DNA of 64,000 nucleotides, taken from positions 95,313-159,312 of the forward strand of contig NZ_BBJS01000012.1 of NCBI RefSeq assembly GCF_000739895.2, written 5' to 3'. The notes under the pieces were generated by a model. The model saw only the letters and a list, made by a program, of their open reading frames with translations, was not told the origin of the DNA and ran no database searches. The translations under genes were made by a program, and so were the position numbers. This DNA comes from Sphingomonas paucimobilis NBRC 13935 (GTDB lineage: Bacteria; Pseudomonadota; Alphaproteobacteria; Sphingomonadales; Sphingomonadaceae). Of this stretch, positions 9,185-21,918 are shown in pieces (positions within the stretch are counted from its first letter, which is position 1; the number at the start of each line of letters is the position of its first letter).

Positions 9185-10101
9185 TGTTCGGGCAGGAAGT
9201 CCGGCACCGACAGATAGCGCTCGCCCGTGTCATAGTTGAAGCCGAGCACGCGCGTGCCATCGGGCAGGTCGGGCAGCTTCTGGAGGATCGCAGCCAGCGT
9301 CGCGCCGGACGAGATACCCACGAGAATGCCCTCTTCGGTCGCCGAGCGGCGCGCCATGTCCTTGGCGACATTGGCATCGACCTCGATCACGCCGTCGATC
9401 GCCTGGGTATGAAGATTGGCAGGGACGAAGCCGGCGCCGATGCCCTGGATCGGGTGCGGACCCGGCTGGCCCCCCTGAATGACCGGCGAAGCGGCGGGCT
9501 CGACCGCATAGACCTTGAGCTCGGGCCATTCCTTCTTCAGCGTCTCGGCAACGCCAGTGATGTGGCCACCGGTGCCGACGCCGGTGATGATCACGTCGAT
9601 CGGCGAATCGCGGAAGTCGTTCAGGATTTCCTGTGCGGTCGTGCGCACATGCACGTCGATATTCGCGGGGTTCTCGAACTGCTGGGGCATCCAGGCACCG
9701 GGCGTGTCGCGCACGATTTCCAGTGCACGCTCGATCGCGCCCTTCATGCCCTTCTCACGCGGAGTCAGGTCGAAGGTCGCGCCATAAGCCAGCATCAGGC
9801 GGCGGCGTTCCAGCGACATCGATTCGGGCATGACCAGGATCAGCTTGTAACCCTTGACCGCCGCGACCATCGCGAGACCGACGCCGGTATTGCCGCTGGT
9901 CGGCTCGACGATGGTGCCGCCGGGCTTCAGATCGCCCTTGGCCTCGGCCGCCTCGATCATGGCGAGCGCGATACGGTCCTTGATCGACCCGCCGGGGTTG
10001 GATCGCTCCGATTTGATCCAGACCTCCGATCCGGGGAACAGCCGCTGGAGCTTGATGTGCGGCGTGTTGCCGATCGTTTCCAGGATGGTGTTGGCCTTCA
10101 T
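9181..10101 (-). CDS. cysK: Cysteine synthase A (O-acetylserine sulfhydrylase)
   Basis: The 306-residue PLP enzyme makes cysteine from O-acetylserine and sulfide. The PLP lysine is in NPGGSIKDR (K41), the substrate loop is [12 protein letters not shown] and the phosphate-binding glycine loop is [11 protein letters not shown]. Length is normal. Both ends overlap neighbours by four bases (ATGA with the MFS gene, GTGA with sleB), so the three genes are probably one translation-coupled unit. Confidence 0.96.
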   Translation of the reverse strand: MKANTILETIGNTPHIKLQRLFPGSEVWIKSERSNPGGSIKDRIALAMIEAAEAKGDLKPGGTIVEPTSGNTGVGLAMVAAVKGYKLILVMPESMSLERRRLMLAYGATFDLTPREKGMKGAIERALEIVRDTPGAWMPQQFENPANIDVHVRTTAQEILNDFRDSPIDVIITGVGTGGHITGVAETLKKEWPELKVYAVEPAASPVIQGGQPGPHPIQGIGAGFVPANLHTQAIDGVIEVDANVAKDMARRSATEEGILVGISSGATLAAILQKLPDLPDGTRVLGFNYDTGERYLSVPDFLPEQ

Positions 10102-11450
10102 GGCTTCGCTTCTCCGTGCTGAGGTTCGGTTTCGAGGATCTCGGGAGGGTCAAAGGTTCGCGCGCGCCGGAGTTCCGGGAACAGCCGCGACCAGAGCAGG
10201 GTGACGCCGATCGCGCCCAGGCCGCCGAACACCACCGCGCCGACCGGACCCAGAATCGAGGCCATCACCCCGCTTTCGAACTCGCCCAGTTCGTTGGAGG
10301 CGGAGATGGTGAGTTGCGACACCGCACTCACCCGGCCGCGCATGACGTCGGGCGTGTGAAGCTGAATGAGGGACTGGCGGACATAGACCGAGACCATGTC
10401 CGCCCCGCCAGCGCAGATCAGCGCGACGAGGCTGAGCAGGAAGGCGGGGTGGACGAAGATGCTGGATCCGCCCAGTCCGACCGTTCCGCTCGTCAGCCCC
10501 AGCGCGCCGGTAATATGGCTGGCGACGCCGAAGGTCAGGATCGACAGGCCGAAGACGACCACCGCCGCCAGCATCTTGACCCCGACATTGGACTTCATCG
10601 GCCGGAACGAGAACCAGATGGCGGTGGTGGCCGCACCGATCCCCATGCCCGCCGCCAGCACGCCCAGCCCCTGCGACCCGACATGCAGGATATCACGCGC
10701 ATAGACCGGCAGCAGCGAGGTCGCCCCGGCCAGCAGCACCGCGAACAGATCGAGCGTGATCGCCGCCTGCACCAGCCGGTTGCGGCGGACATAGCTAAAC
10801 CCCTCGACGATGCGGGTCAGCGGACGGCGATCGCTTTGCGCGGGGGGCTGTGGCACCGGGCCTATCAGGGAGATGCAGAGCAAGGCGATCGTGAACAGCG
10901 CGGTGGCGACGCCGTAAGCGAATTCGGGATGGACGGCATAGAGGAGGCCGCCGACGCTCGGCCCTGCGATCGTGCCCACCTGCCACGCGATCGAGCTGAC
11001 CGCGATGGCGGTCGGCAGGCTTTCGCGCGGCACCAGATTGGGCGCCAGCGCCGAATAGGCGGGGCCCGAGAAAGCGCGCGCGATGCCGAACGCGACGGCG
11101 GCGGTGAAGAGCGCGCCCAGCGTCAGATGCCCCGACCAGGTCAGCAGCCATAGCGTGGCGGCGGTCAGGACGAGCAATGCGGTCGTCCCCCGCACGATCC
11201 ACCGCCGGTCGACGCTGTCGGCGACCAGGCCGGTGATCGGGGTCAGCAGGAACAACGGCACGAACTGCGCAAAGCCGATCATGCCCAGCATGAAGGCCGC
11301 CTGCCGCACATCCATGGTTTCGCGCGCCAGATTATAGACCTGCCACCCGATGACGATCGACATGGCCGAGACCGCGATCGTGCCGCTGAAACGGGACAGC
11401 CAGTAGCTACGGAAATTGGCGATGCGAAAAGGGTGAAGGGGTCTATCCAT
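10098..11450 (-). CDS. MFS transporter (enterobactin-exporter/EntS-like architecture)
   Basis: The 450-residue membrane protein has about twelve hydrophobic segments and the MFS loop [20 protein letters not shown] between TM2 and TM3. The N-terminus ([20 protein letters not shown]) is like MFS_3-type drug/siderophore exporters. Substrate is not known; being ahead of cysK could suggest a cysteine-related metabolite, but that is inference. The frame stays open to 11567, but the ATG at 11450 directly precedes the usual N-terminus. Its stop overlaps the cysK start (ATGA). Confidence 0.87.
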   Translation of the reverse strand: MDRPLHPFRIANFRSYWLSRFSGTIAVSAMSIVIGWQVYNLARETMDVRQAAFMLGMIGFAQFVPLFLLTPITGLVADSVDRRWIVRGTTALLVLTAATLWLLTWSGHLTLGALFTAAVAFGIARAFSGPAYSALAPNLVPRESLPTAIAVSSIAWQVGTIAGPSVGGLLYAVHPEFAYGVATALFTIALLCISLIGPVPQPPAQSDRRPLTRIVEGFSYVRRNRLVQAAITLDLFAVLLAGATSLLPVYARDILHVGSQGLGVLAAGMGIGAATTAIWFSFRPMKSNVGVKMLAAVVVFGLSILTFGVASHITGALGLTSGTVGLGGSSIFVHPAFLLSLVALICAGGADMVSVYVRQSLIQLHTPDVMRGRVSAVSQLTISASNELGEFESGVMASILGPVGAVVFGGLGAIGVTLLWSRLFPELRRARTFDPPEILETEPQHGEAKP

Positions 11451-11504
11451 GGTCGGCGTGCGTTGTAGGCTTCGGTTCGCCGCCAAGGCAACCGAGGCAA
11501 AGCT

Positions 11505-11552
11505 ATTCCCCCCTAAAATCCCGCTGTCCCGCTGGGAATTAAGAGGGGGAAT
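11505..11552 (+). promoter_or_regulatory. Imperfect inverted repeat in the pdhA leader
   Basis: ATTCCCCC (11505-11512) pairs with GGGGGAAT (11545-11552), with a second inner pairing AATCCC / GGGAATT. It lies 70 bases upstream of pdhA, between the divergent MFS and pdhA genes. It could be an operator or an mRNA hairpin; no regulator can be named. Confidence 0.4.
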
Positions 11553-11621
11553 TGAGTTTCCTGACAAAGCGCGCCAATAGGCGTCGATCCTTCCCTAACG
11601 GAAACAAAGGTGTTCCCGACT

Positions 11622-12665
11622 GTGGCAAAAGCTCCAAGCCGTACCAGCGAGCCCCCCATTCCCAATCGGGAGCGTCCCGCCGAACCGCAACCGTTCCAGG
11701 CTACCAAGGAACAGTTGCTGGATTTCTACAAGCAGATGCTCCTGATCCGCCGCTTCGAAGAAAAGGCGGGCCAGCTTTACGGCCTCGGCCTGATCGGCGG
11801 TTTCTGCCACCTCTATATCGGCCAGGAAGCCGTGGCGGTGGGTCTGCAGTCGGCGCTCGACGGCGACAAGGATTCGGTGATCACCGGTTACCGCGACCAT
11901 GGCCATATGCTGGCCTATGGCATCGATCCCAAGGTCATCATGGCCGAGCTCACGGGGCGTGCCGCCGGCATTTCCAAGGGCAAGGGCGGGTCGATGCACA
12001 TGTTCTCGACCGAGCATAAATTCTATGGCGGCCATGGCATCGTGGGCGCGCAGGTGTCGCTGGGCACCGGCCTGGCGTTCGGACACAAGTACAGCAATGA
12101 CGGCGGCGTCTGTCTCGCCTATTTCGGCGACGGTGCTGCCAATCAGGGCCAGGTGTACGAGAGCTTCAACATGGCCGAGCTGTGGAAGCTCCCGATCATC
12201 TTCGTGATCGAGAACAACCAGTATGCCATGGGCACCAGTGTCAACCGCGCCTCGTCCGAGGATCAGCTGTATCGCCGTGGCGAGAGCTTCCGCATTCCCG
12301 GCATCCAGGTCGACGGCATGGACGTGCTGGCCTGTCGCGGTGCGGCCGAAGAGGCGCTGGCCTGGGTCCGTGCGGGCAAGGGTCCGGTCATCCTCGAGAT
12401 GAAGACCTATCGCTATCGCGGTCACTCCATGTCGGACCCAGCCAAGTATCGCAGCCGCGAGGAAGTGCAGGGCGTGCGCGACAAGTCGGACCCGATCGAC
12501 CACGTCAAGAAGCTGCTCGAAGCGCAGGGCGTGACGGAGGCCGATCTGAAGGTCCTGGAGCAGGAGATTCGCAAGCAGGTCAACGAAGCGGCCGACTTCG
12601 CCGAACAGACCCCCGAGCCCGATGTGGCTGAACTCTACACTGAAGTGCTGGTGGAGCGTTACTAA
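11622..12665 (+). CDS. pdhA: Pyruvate dehydrogenase E1 component subunit alpha
   Basis: The 347-residue subunit uses thiamine diphosphate to decarboxylate pyruvate as part of the pyruvate dehydrogenase complex. The TPP-binding motif runs from [13 protein letters not shown] to IENNQ, and the phosphorylation-loop-like region [11 protein letters not shown] is present. A GTG at 11622 (reading MAKAPSRTS) is preferred because AAAGG lies 11 bases upstream; a GTG at 11610 is an alternative. pdhB begins one base after the stop codon. Confidence 0.96.
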   Translation: MAKAPSRTSEPPIPNRERPAEPQPFQATKEQLLDFYKQMLLIRRFEEKAGQLYGLGLIGGFCHLYIGQEAVAVGLQSALDGDKDSVITGYRDHGHMLAYGIDPKVIMAELTGRAAGISKGKGGSMHMFSTEHKFYGGHGIVGAQVSLGTGLAFGHKYSNDGGVCLAYFGDGAANQGQVYESFNMAELWKLPIIFVIENNQYAMGTSVNRASSEDQLYRRGESFRIPGIQVDGMDVLACRGAAEEALAWVRAGKGPVILEMKTYRYRGHSMSDPAKYRSREEVQGVRDKSDPIDHVKKLLEAQGVTEADLKVLEQEIRKQVNEAADFAEQTPEPDVAELYTEVLVERY

Positions 12666-12666
12666 G

Positions 12667-14097
12667 ATGGCGATCGAGATCAAGATGCCGGCCCTTTCGC
12701 CGACGATGGAAGAGGGCACGCTCGCCAAGTGGCTCGTGAAGGAAGGCGATGCGGTCAAGTCCGGCGACATCATGGCCGAGATCGAGACCGACAAGGCGAC
12801 GATGGAATTCGAGGCCGTCGATGAGGGCGTGATCGCCAAGATCATCGTCGCCGAGGGCACCGACAATGTGAAGGTCGGTACCGCCATCGCGCTGCTGGCC
12901 GAAGAGGGCGAGGACGTTGCGTCTGCCGCCGCGTCGGGCTCGCGTTCGGGCGAGGCCGCCAATGCCGCGCCGAAGAACGAGGCGACCGACCAGAACGCGC
13001 CGCCGATGCCGGAAGGCGCGGCTGCGGCCGAGCAGGAAAGCGGCACGCAGAAGCTGGTCGCCGCCGCCGAGCAGGAAGCGCCCGCCTCGCCGGAAATCCC
13101 GGAAGGCACCGAGATGGTGAAGCTCACCGTCCGCGAGGCGCTGCGCGATGCGATGGCCGAGGAAATGCGCGCCGACGACCGCGTCTTCGTGATGGGCGAG
13201 GAAGTCGCCCAGTATCAGGGCGCGTACAAGGTGACGCAGGGCCTGCTGGACGAATTCGGCGATCGTCGCGTTATCGACACGCCGATCACCGAGTACGGCT
13301 TCGCCGGTGTCGGCACCGGTGCCGCGATGGGCGGCCTGCGCCCGGTTATCGAGTTCATGACGTTCAACTTCGCCATGCAGGCGATCGACCACATCATCAA
13401 CTCGGCCGCCAAGACCAACTACATGTCCGGCGGCCAGATGCGCTGCCCGATCGTGTTCCGTGGCCCTAACGGTGCCGCCAGCCGCGTCGGCGCGCAGCAC
13501 TCGCAGAACTATGGCCCCTGGTACGCCTCGGTCCCCGGCCTGATCGTGATCGCGCCCTATGACGCGGCCGATGCGAAGGGCTTGCTGAAGGCGGCGATCC
13601 GTTCGGAAGACCCGGTCGTGTTCCTCGAAAACGAGCTGATGTACGGCCGTTCGTTCGACGTGCCCAAGCTCGACGATTTCGTCCTGCCGATCGGCAAGGC
13701 GCGGATCATGCGCGAGGGCAAGGACGTCACGCTCGTCTCCTACTCGATCGGCGTGGGCGTCGCGCTCGAAGCCGCCGAGAAGCTGGCCGCCGAGGGCATC
13801 GATGCGGAGGTCATCGATCTGCGCACGCTGCGTCCGCTCGACACCAAGACGGTGCTGAAGTCGCTCGCCAAGACCAACCGTCTGGTCGTGGTCGAGGAAG
13901 GCTGGCCCACCTGCTCGATCGCGTCGGAAATCACCGCCGTCGTGATGGAGGAAGGGTTCGACGACCTCGACGCGCCGGTGCTGCGCGTGACCAACGAGGA
14001 CGTGCCGCTACCTTATGCCGCCAACCTCGAAAAGCTGGCGCTGGTCGACGCGAACAAGGTCGTCGCGGCGGTCAAGAAGGTGACCTATCGCGGCTAA
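12667..14097 (+). CDS. pdhB: Pyruvate dehydrogenase E1 subunit beta with N-terminal lipoyl domain
   Basis: The 476-residue protein pairs with PdhA to form the E1 heterotetramer. Residues 1-80 are a biotinyl/lipoyl domain with lipoylated lysine K43 in [10 protein letters not shown]. An Ala/Glu-rich linker (about 85-150) follows, then the transketolase-like pyrimidine domain and C-terminal domain. The extra lipoyl domain is a known feature of alphaproteobacterial E1 beta (for example Zymomonas and Sinorhizobium). The dihydrolipoamide acetyltransferase gene is not adjacent. A strong terminator follows. Confidence 0.96.
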   Translation: MAIEIKMPALSPTMEEGTLAKWLVKEGDAVKSGDIMAEIETDKATMEFEAVDEGVIAKIIVAEGTDNVKVGTAIALLAEEGEDVASAAASGSRSGEAANAAPKNEATDQNAPPMPEGAAAAEQESGTQKLVAAAEQEAPASPEIPEGTEMVKLTVREALRDAMAEEMRADDRVFVMGEEVAQYQGAYKVTQGLLDEFGDRRVIDTPITEYGFAGVGTGAAMGGLRPVIEFMTFNFAMQAIDHIINSAAKTNYMSGGQMRCPIVFRGPNGAASRVGAQHSQNYGPWYASVPGLIVIAPYDAADAKGLLKAAIRSEDPVVFLENELMYGRSFDVPKLDDFVLPIGKARIMREGKDVTLVSYSIGVGVALEAAEKLAAEGIDAEVIDLRTLRPLDTKTVLKSLAKTNRLVVVEEGWPTCSIASEITAVVMEEGFDDLDAPVLRVTNEDVPLPYAANLEKLALVDANKVVAAVKKVTYRG

Positions 14098-14124
14098 GCC
14101 TTGGATATCCTTGTGATATGAAGG

Positions 14125-14155
14125 GGGCCTTCCGGAAAACCGGGAGGCCCTTTTT
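14125..14155 (+). terminator. Rho-independent terminator of pdhAB
   Basis: An 11-position stem (GGGCCTTCCGG with CCGGGAGGCCC, one mismatch) encloses an AAAA loop and is followed by TTTTT. It lies 27 bases after the pdhB stop codon. Confidence 0.9.
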
Positions 14156-14185
14156 CATGCGCATTACCTGTGCGAAGGGCAGGGG

Positions 14186-14878
14186 ATGATCGACACCCCC
14201 GCCGCCGCCACGCCCCCGCCCGCCATCGAAGCGGTGATGCGCGAACAGGCGCTGGCGGTGGGTTACGCGTCCGCCTCGGCGCGGGAGGGTTTTGCAGCAC
14301 TGCTCGACCTCGATCACCAACTCGCGTCGATCCTGCAAAGCACCACCGAACCGATGATCGGCCAAATGCGGCTGACCTGGTGGTATGAGGTGCTGGAGAA
14401 GCTCGACCGCGAGCCTGTGCCCGCGCATCCGGTGTTGCAGCGGCTGGCAGCTTCGGTGCTGCCCAGCGGGGTGCGGGGGGCAGACCTGGCGCCGATGATC
14501 GAGGGGTGGGAGGCGCTGCTGGACGACGGCGAACCGCTGGATGACACGCGCGTCGAGCGTCATGCCGAGGCGCGGGGCGGGGTATTGTTTGCGTCCATCG
14601 GGCGGTTGCTGGGGCAGGCGGGGATGGCGCCCTTGGGGGCGGCCTGGGCCAAGGCCGATCTGGCGCAGCATGTCTCCGATGTTGCAATCCGCGCGCGAAT
14701 CGGGACGGCGGCTTCGTCGGAATTGGACGCAGCGCTGACGGAGAAGGCACCCAAGACGGTTCGCGGTTTGAGCGGCCTGGCCGTTCTGGCGCGCGAAAGC
14801 CTTCGTCACCCGGACCGTCTGCCCGGCCATCCTCTACGTGCCGCGCGGCTGGCATGGCATGGCCTGACCGGGCGCTGA
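14186..14878 (+). CDS. Squalene/phytoene synthase-like protein, probably non-catalytic
   Basis: The 230-residue helical protein resembles short squalene/phytoene synthase family proteins, with the stretch MRLTWWYEVLEKLD typical of the fold. The Asp-rich DxxxD motifs used by true synthases to bind diphosphate are not seen, so catalysis is doubtful. Related non-enzymatic relatives (the NDUFAF6 type) act in respiratory complex I assembly; that role here is only a suggestion. AGGGG lies immediately upstream of the ATG. It follows pdhB after a terminator, so is probably transcribed separately. Confidence 0.7.
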   Translation: MIDTPAAATPPPAIEAVMREQALAVGYASASAREGFAALLDLDHQLASILQSTTEPMIGQMRLTWWYEVLEKLDREPVPAHPVLQRLAASVLPSGVRGADLAPMIEGWEALLDDGEPLDDTRVERHAEARGGVLFASIGRLLGQAGMAPLGAAWAKADLAQHVSDVAIRARIGTAASSELDAALTEKAPKTVRGLSGLAVLARESLRHPDRLPGHPLRAARLAWHGLTGR

Positions 14879-14893
14879 ATTCAGAAGCGTCAT

Positions 14894-15006
14894 CCATCCC
14901 GGCGAAGGCCGGAGGTATCGCCAGTGCCGGAACTTTGCCTCCCCCGTCTGTCCGTAGCGCATCACGAGCCGCACAGAAACTGGACCCCGGCCTCTGCCGG
15001 GGTGGA
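14894..15006. repeat. Palindromic repeat pair, family B
   Basis: Two short GC-rich palindromes sit between genes. One at 14894-14915 reads CCCGGCGAAGGCCGG; the other at 14981-15006 reads CCCCGGCCTCTGCCGGGG. Motifs of this kind are common between genes in sphingomonads (from memory). With the family A copy that follows, they fill the gap between 14878 and 15137, where I see no gene. Confidence 0.55.
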
Positions 15007-15038
15007 GTGAAGGGGGGAGTCAGCCCACACCCAACCCC

Positions 15039-15065
15039 CGTCCAGTCTGAGCGAAGCCGAAGGCC
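15039..15065. repeat. REP-like palindromic repeat, family A (locus 2, single copy)
   Basis: A reverse-orientation copy containing CTGAGCGAAGCCGAAGGCC lies upstream of the EF-hand gene. It is solitary, without the facing partner seen at the other loci. Confidence 0.7.
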
Positions 15066-15136
15066 ACGGGAAAACCTTGCCGCCTATGCCTAACCCCGGT
15101 TAACCATAACTTCGTCGAACGGGGGGGACGGGACCG

Positions 15137-15628
15137 ATGTGGCGCTATCTGGCCGGTGGGTTGGGCACGCTTGTGCTCGTGGGCTCGGGGCTGTTCCTAT
15201 GGGGCAGCCGACCCGACATGCCATCCCCGCTCCCCGCCGCGAATGCTGCTGCAGTGGCCACACCGCAGACCGCTGATGACGACACTCCACTCCCGGAAGC
15301 CTCCGCCCGCACCCGCGAGCAGAAGCGCTTCGACCGCTACGACAAGGATCGCGACGGCACGATCACCCGCGAGGAATATCTCGCCGCGCGGCGCAAGGCT
15401 TACGCCAAGCTGGACCGCGACGGCGATGGCAAGCTGAGTTTCGACGAATGGGCTATCAAGGCCACGACCAAATTCGCCACCGCCGACCAGGATAAGTCGG
15501 GCACGATGAACGCGGCCGAGTTCGCCACCACCGCCGTCAAGCGTCGACCGGCTGTTCGGCGGGACTGTCCGCCGGCACGAACGGCACCGGCTGAGGCACC
15601 GGAGGGGGCCCCGGCGGAAGAGAGTTGA
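15137..15628 (+). CDS. Membrane-anchored or secreted EF-hand calcium-binding protein
   Basis: The 163-residue protein has an N-terminal hydrophobic segment (about 5-22), a low-complexity linker, and three EF-hand loops. Calcium ligands are D69/D71/D73/T75/T77/E80, D93/D95/D97/K99/S101/E104 and D117/D119/S121/T123/N125/E128. It is therefore a probable extracytoplasmic calcium binder of unknown role. Its Pro/Ala-rich tail, about 30 residues, overlaps the 3' end of trmFO on the other strand by 92 bases. A CtrA-like half-site, TTAACCAT, occurs at 15100, but this is weak evidence. Confidence 0.8.
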   Translation: MWRYLAGGLGTLVLVGSGLFLWGSRPDMPSPLPAANAAAVATPQTADDDTPLPEASARTREQKRFDRYDKDRDGTITREEYLAARRKAYAKLDRDGDGKLSFDEWAIKATTKFATADQDKSGTMNAAEFATTAVKRRPAVRRDCPPARTAPAEAPEGAPAEES

Positions 15629-16931
15629 GCCAGCCGGGCAGCGCCTCGCGCGCGCGGTCGGTGTACATCTTCTTGCGGTCGGCCTTCTTGGTCCGGCCGG
15701 GGATGGGGGGGAATAGGCCGAAATTGACGTTCATCGGCTGATAGGTCTCGGCCTCGGCCAGCCCGGTGATGTGACCCAGCAATGCACCCAAGGCCGTTTC
15801 GACCGGCGGCGGGGCGATGGTCTTGCCGGTCAGCTCAGCGGCAGCGAAACGCCCCGCGAGCAGGCCGATCGCGGCGCTCTCGATATATCCCTCGCACCCC
15901 GTGATCTGGCCCGCGAAACGCAGGTTCGGCCGCGACTTCAGCCGCAGCGTCGCGTCGAGCAGTTCGGGCGAACGGATGAAGGTGTTGCGGTGAAGCCCAC
16001 CCAGTCGCGCGAACTCGGCCTTCTCCAGACCCGGGATGGTGCGGAAGATGCGAATCTGCTCGGCATATTTCAGCTTGGTCTGGAAGCCCACGATGTTCCA
16101 CAGCGTGCCCGCCGCATTGTCCTGCCGCAACTGGACAACGGCATAGGGCCAGCGCCCGGTACGTGGATCGTCGAGCCCGACGCCCTTCATCGGGCCGAAA
16201 CGCAGCGTCTCGACTCCGCGCTCGGCCATCACCTCGACGGGCATACAGCCGTCGAAATAAGGTGTGTCCTTTTCCCACTCGCGGAATTCGGTTTTCTCGC
16301 CGTCGAGCAGGGCCTGATGGAAAGCGTAATATTGCTCCTTGTCCATCGGGCAGTTGATGTAATCCTTGCTCGTGCCCTTGTTCCAGCGGCTCTGGAACCA
16401 GGCGACGTCCATGTCGATCGACTCGCGGTGGACGATGGGGGCGATCGCATCGAAAAAGGCCAGCGCCTCCGCGCCCGTCGCCTCACCGATACCGCCGGCC
16501 AGCGACGGCGCGGTCAGCGGGCCGGTGGCGATGATCGCAGGCCCCTCGGGCAGGGCATCGATACGCTCGCGGACGATGGTGATGTTCGGGTGTGCCTCCA
16601 GCGCCGCCGTCACCCCGCCCGAAAAGCCATCGCGGTCGACGGCCAAAGCCGACCCCGCGGGCACCGCATGGGTGTCACCCTTGGCCATGATGATCGAGCC
16701 GAGCGCCCGCATTTCCTGGTGCAGCAGCCCGACCGCATTGGAGGTCGCGTCATCCGAGCGGAAGGAATTGGAGCAGACCAGCTCGGCCAGATCGCCGCCA
16801 TGATGGGCCGGCGTCGTATCCGCCCCGCCGCGCATTTCCGACAGGCGTACCGTCAGCCCCGCCTCGGCCAACTGCCACGCGGCTTCCGATCCGGCCAGCC
16901 CGCCGCCGATCACATGAATGTCATAGTTCAT
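15537..16931 (-). CDS. trmFO: Methylenetetrahydrofolate-tRNA-(uracil-5-)-methyltransferase
   Basis: The 464-residue FAD enzyme makes the T54 ribothymidine of tRNAs using methylenetetrahydrofolate as carbon donor. The N-terminal FAD motif [17 protein letters not shown] and the family stretch [12 protein letters not shown] are both present, with the [15 protein letters not shown] motif near the C-terminus. Length is slightly above the usual 440 or so because of a Pro/Val-rich C-terminal tail. That tail overlaps the convergent EF-hand gene. Confidence 0.95.
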   Translation of the reverse strand: MNYDIHVIGGGLAGSEAAWQLAEAGLTVRLSEMRGGADTTPAHHGGDLAELVCSNSFRSDDATSNAVGLLHQEMRALGSIIMAKGDTHAVPAGSALAVDRDGFSGGVTAALEAHPNITIVRERIDALPEGPAIIATGPLTAPSLAGGIGEATGAEALAFFDAIAPIVHRESIDMDVAWFQSRWNKGTSKDYINCPMDKEQYYAFHQALLDGEKTEFREWEKDTPYFDGCMPVEVMAERGVETLRFGPMKGVGLDDPRTGRWPYAVVQLRQDNAAGTLWNIVGFQTKLKYAEQIRIFRTIPGLEKAEFARLGGLHRNTFIRSPELLDATLRLKSRPNLRFAGQITGCEGYIESAAIGLLAGRFAAAELTGKTIAPPPVETALGALLGHITGLAEAETYQPMNVNFGLFPPIPGRTKKADRKKMYTDRAREALPGWLNSLPPGPPPVPQPVPFVPADSPAEQPVDA

Positions 16932-17005
16932 GAGGCGGCCTTAGACCTGGAAGTCGTCGGGTGGAAGGACTTGCGGCGGGCGGGCACGACCGCCACCTCT
17001 GGTCC

Positions 17006-17443
17006 ATGACCACCATCTATACCATCGGTTATGAAGGCGCGACGGTCGACGGCTTTCTGGCAACGTTGAAACAGGCGGGCGTCGAGAGGCTGATCGATGT
17101 CCGGGCATTGCCATCGTCGCGGCGCCCGGGTTTCTCGAAGTCGCCCCTGGCCGCCGCGCTCAGCGAGGTCGGGATCGAATATGTCCATCTGCGCGATCTG
17201 GGTACGCCGAAGCGCGGACGCGATGCCGCCAAGAAGGGCGATGTCGCCACGCTGCGCGCGGTTTACGACGAGCAACTGGAACTGGACGAGGCACAGGTGG
17301 CCGCGCACAAGATGCTCGATCTAGCGGCCGAACGTCCCAGCGTGCTGCTTTGCTACGAGCGCGATCCTTGCCACTGCCATCGTACGCTGCTGCTCGAGGC
17401 GGTGGGGCAGGATATGACGGTGGTGGACCTGTATGTAGAGTAA
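17006..17443 (+). CDS. DUF488 domain-containing protein
   Basis: The 145-residue protein begins TIYTIGYEGATVDGF and contains LIDVRALPSSRRPGFSK and LLCYERDPCHCHRTLL, the hallmarks of DUF488. The conserved CxRxxxxCHR-like motif suggests a nucleic-acid or metal-linked role, but no function is established that I can name. The ATG at 17006 fits the domain start better than 16961. Confidence 0.85.
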   Translation: MTTIYTIGYEGATVDGFLATLKQAGVERLIDVRALPSSRRPGFSKSPLAAALSEVGIEYVHLRDLGTPKRGRDAAKKGDVATLRAVYDEQLELDEAQVAAHKMLDLAAERPSVLLCYERDPCHCHRTLLLEAVGQDMTVVDLYVE

Positions 17444-17456
17444 GCCCCGCCGGGGA

Positions 17457-18743
17457 TCAGGCGGCGACGAGATACACGAACTGGCTTGTCCGTTCGCGCA
17501 ACTCGCCGATCGTACGGGTCAGCGCGGCGGCGAGGCGGTGGAGCGTCCCCGCATCCTGATCGATCCGTGCGGCACCGTGCTGGATATGGTCGACTTGGCC
17601 GGCGATGTTGCGGGCGGCGGTGACCGACTGATCGACATGGGCGGCGATCGCGGTGGTGGAGGGGCCTTGGGCCGCGACGGCCTGATCGATCGAGCGGGAG
17701 AGGCGGCCGATTGCCTCGACCGCATCATGCAATTCCCGTTGATCCGCGACCAGTTCGTGCAGCGCCGACGTGATCGCGCCGACATTGATCGTGGCGTCGC
17801 GTGCAGCGTCGCGCGTCTGTCGGGCCAGGGCCTTGACCTCATGAGCGACCACCGCAAAGCCGCGCCCGGCATCGCCTGCGCGCGCCGCCTCGATCGCGGC
17901 GTTGAGCGCGAGCAGGTTGGTACGGGTCGCCACCCCCTCGATCAGCGCCAGCATGGTGTCGATGGCGGTCGCGCTGTCGGTCAGCACCTGGGCGCTGCGT
18001 TGGGCGCGGCCGATCTTGTCCTGCACCTGTTCGCGGATCAGGCGCGCCTGCGTCATGTCATGGGTGATGGCGACAAAGGCAGCGGCGAGCGCATGGCCAC
18101 GCTGGGCGATGTCGCTAAGCGCAGTGCCGGTCTCACGTGTCGTCTCGGCGACATGTTGGGCGCCGGCATGCGCGCTGGCGGCGTGGTTGGTCAGGTTCAC
18201 GGCGGTGTCGCCGATATCCTCGATCGCGCGGGCCAGCGTGTCGGATAGGGCGGCGACGTCCGATGTGAAGTGGCGAGTCTCACGGTCGACCACGCGGGCG
18301 CGTGCCATTTGCTCCCGCGCCAGGGCCATTTGCGCATCCGCCGCCCGCCGGGCGATGATCGCCGCGCCCAGCATCCCGGCATAGCGGCCATTTTCGGTCA
18401 GGATCAGCGCATCGGGTGCGCCCCAATCGGCATGGATGGCCAGTTGCTCGCCGATCGGCGCGCTCGCCTCGCAAGCGGGGTGGGGGCGGACATAGCCGTC
18501 CAGCGCCGCGCCGAAATCCGGATTTTGTAGAAGCGCATGGCCGAACGGATTGTAGAGAAGCGCTTTCAGATCCGCCTCGCGGATCGCGCCGACCGGCCGC
18601 CGATCATCATCGAGGACCGGCAAAAGCCGCAGGTCGGGATGCCGTCGAAATAGCGCGACCGCCTCGGTCAGCGACGCACCGATATCAATCACCGGATCGT
18701 CGTCGCCAGCGGCGGACCATGCGGAGAACTGGGGCGGCTTCAT
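17457..18743 (-). CDS. Soluble methyl-accepting chemotaxis-like protein with CBS-type sensor
   Basis: The 428-residue protein has no transmembrane segment. The N-terminal part (about 15-150) looks like a CBS domain pair ([35 protein letters not shown]). A coiled coil and the receptor signalling domain follow (about 170-420), with the conserved hairpin tip [21 protein letters not shown]. No C-terminal CheR-docking pentapeptide is present. It would be a cytoplasmic receptor, possibly sensing adenine nucleotides or energy state; the ligand is inference. No che or flagellar genes are in the window. A perfect inverted repeat covers its leader. Confidence 0.85.
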   Translation of the reverse strand: MKPPQFSAWSAAGDDDPVIDIGASLTEAVALFRRHPDLRLLPVLDDDRRPVGAIREADLKALLYNPFGHALLQNPDFGAALDGYVRPHPACEASAPIGEQLAIHADWGAPDALILTENGRYAGMLGAAIIARRAADAQMALAREQMARARVVDRETRHFTSDVAALSDTLARAIEDIGDTAVNLTNHAASAHAGAQHVAETTRETGTALSDIAQRGHALAAAFVAITHDMTQARLIREQVQDKIGRAQRSAQVLTDSATAIDTMLALIEGVATRTNLLALNAAIEAARAGDAGRGFAVVAHEVKALARQTRDAARDATINVGAITSALHELVADQRELHDAVEAIGRLSRSIDQAVAAQGPSTTAIAAHVDQSVTAARNIAGQVDHIQHGAARIDQDAGTLHRLAAALTRTIGELRERTSQFVYLVAA

Positions 18744-18748
18744 GCCCC

Positions 18749-18786
18749 ATCCCTAACGCCGTAATCGTAAATGCGGCGTTAGGGAT
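18749..18786 (-). promoter_or_regulatory. Perfect 13-bp inverted repeat in the chemoreceptor leader
   Basis: ATCCCTAACGCCG (18749-18761) and CGGCGTTAGGGAT (18774-18786) are exact reverse complements around a 12-base spacer. The repeat ends 5 bases before the ATG of the receptor gene, so in the mRNA it would sit directly beside the GGGG Shine-Dalgarno. It may be an operator or an RNA hairpin that limits translation. It lacks a T-run on either strand, arguing against a simple terminator. Confidence 0.6.
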
Positions 18787-18820
18787 TTATGACGTTTCCG
18801 TGACGACAAAAGGATCGGCT

Positions 18821-19167
18821 TTACCCGGTAATGGGCAGTTTAACCGTTCCGTCTTCGTCGCGCTTCATCGGGCTGTAAGCCACCACGGCCGTCAGCGGCA
18901 GCGGTGCGTAAAGATGTGGGAATAGCTGGCCGCCCCGGCTTTCCTCCCACTTCACCGCTTCGCCCATCGCCTCCAGATCGACCGCCGCGATGTGCAGGTC
19001 GGTCTGGTTGGCGAAATGCTTGTCCACCGTCTCGGTCAACTGGGCGGCGGTGGACAGGTGGATATAGCCATCGGCGATATCTACCGGCGCGCCCGTAAAG
19101 ACGCCCTCTTGTTCCAGCGCCGCCATCTGTTCGGCAGTCAGCACCTTATAGGCGGTTGCGGGGTGGG

Positions 19168-19171
<4 letters not shown>
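18821..19171 (-). CDS. DUF952 domain-containing protein
   Basis: The 116-residue protein has the DUF952 hallmarks: [20 protein letters not shown] and the C-terminal [13 protein letters not shown]. The fold is glutathione-S-transferase-unrelated and its biochemical function is not known. Its ATG overlaps the gyrA stop (ATGA), so it is translated downstream of gyrA. Confidence 0.9.

Positions 19172-21918
<2,747 letters not shown>

Noticed and set aside
15089..15107. A full CtrA site before the EF-hand gene
   Set aside because: TTAACCAT is present, but the second half-site is poor and at the wrong spacing.
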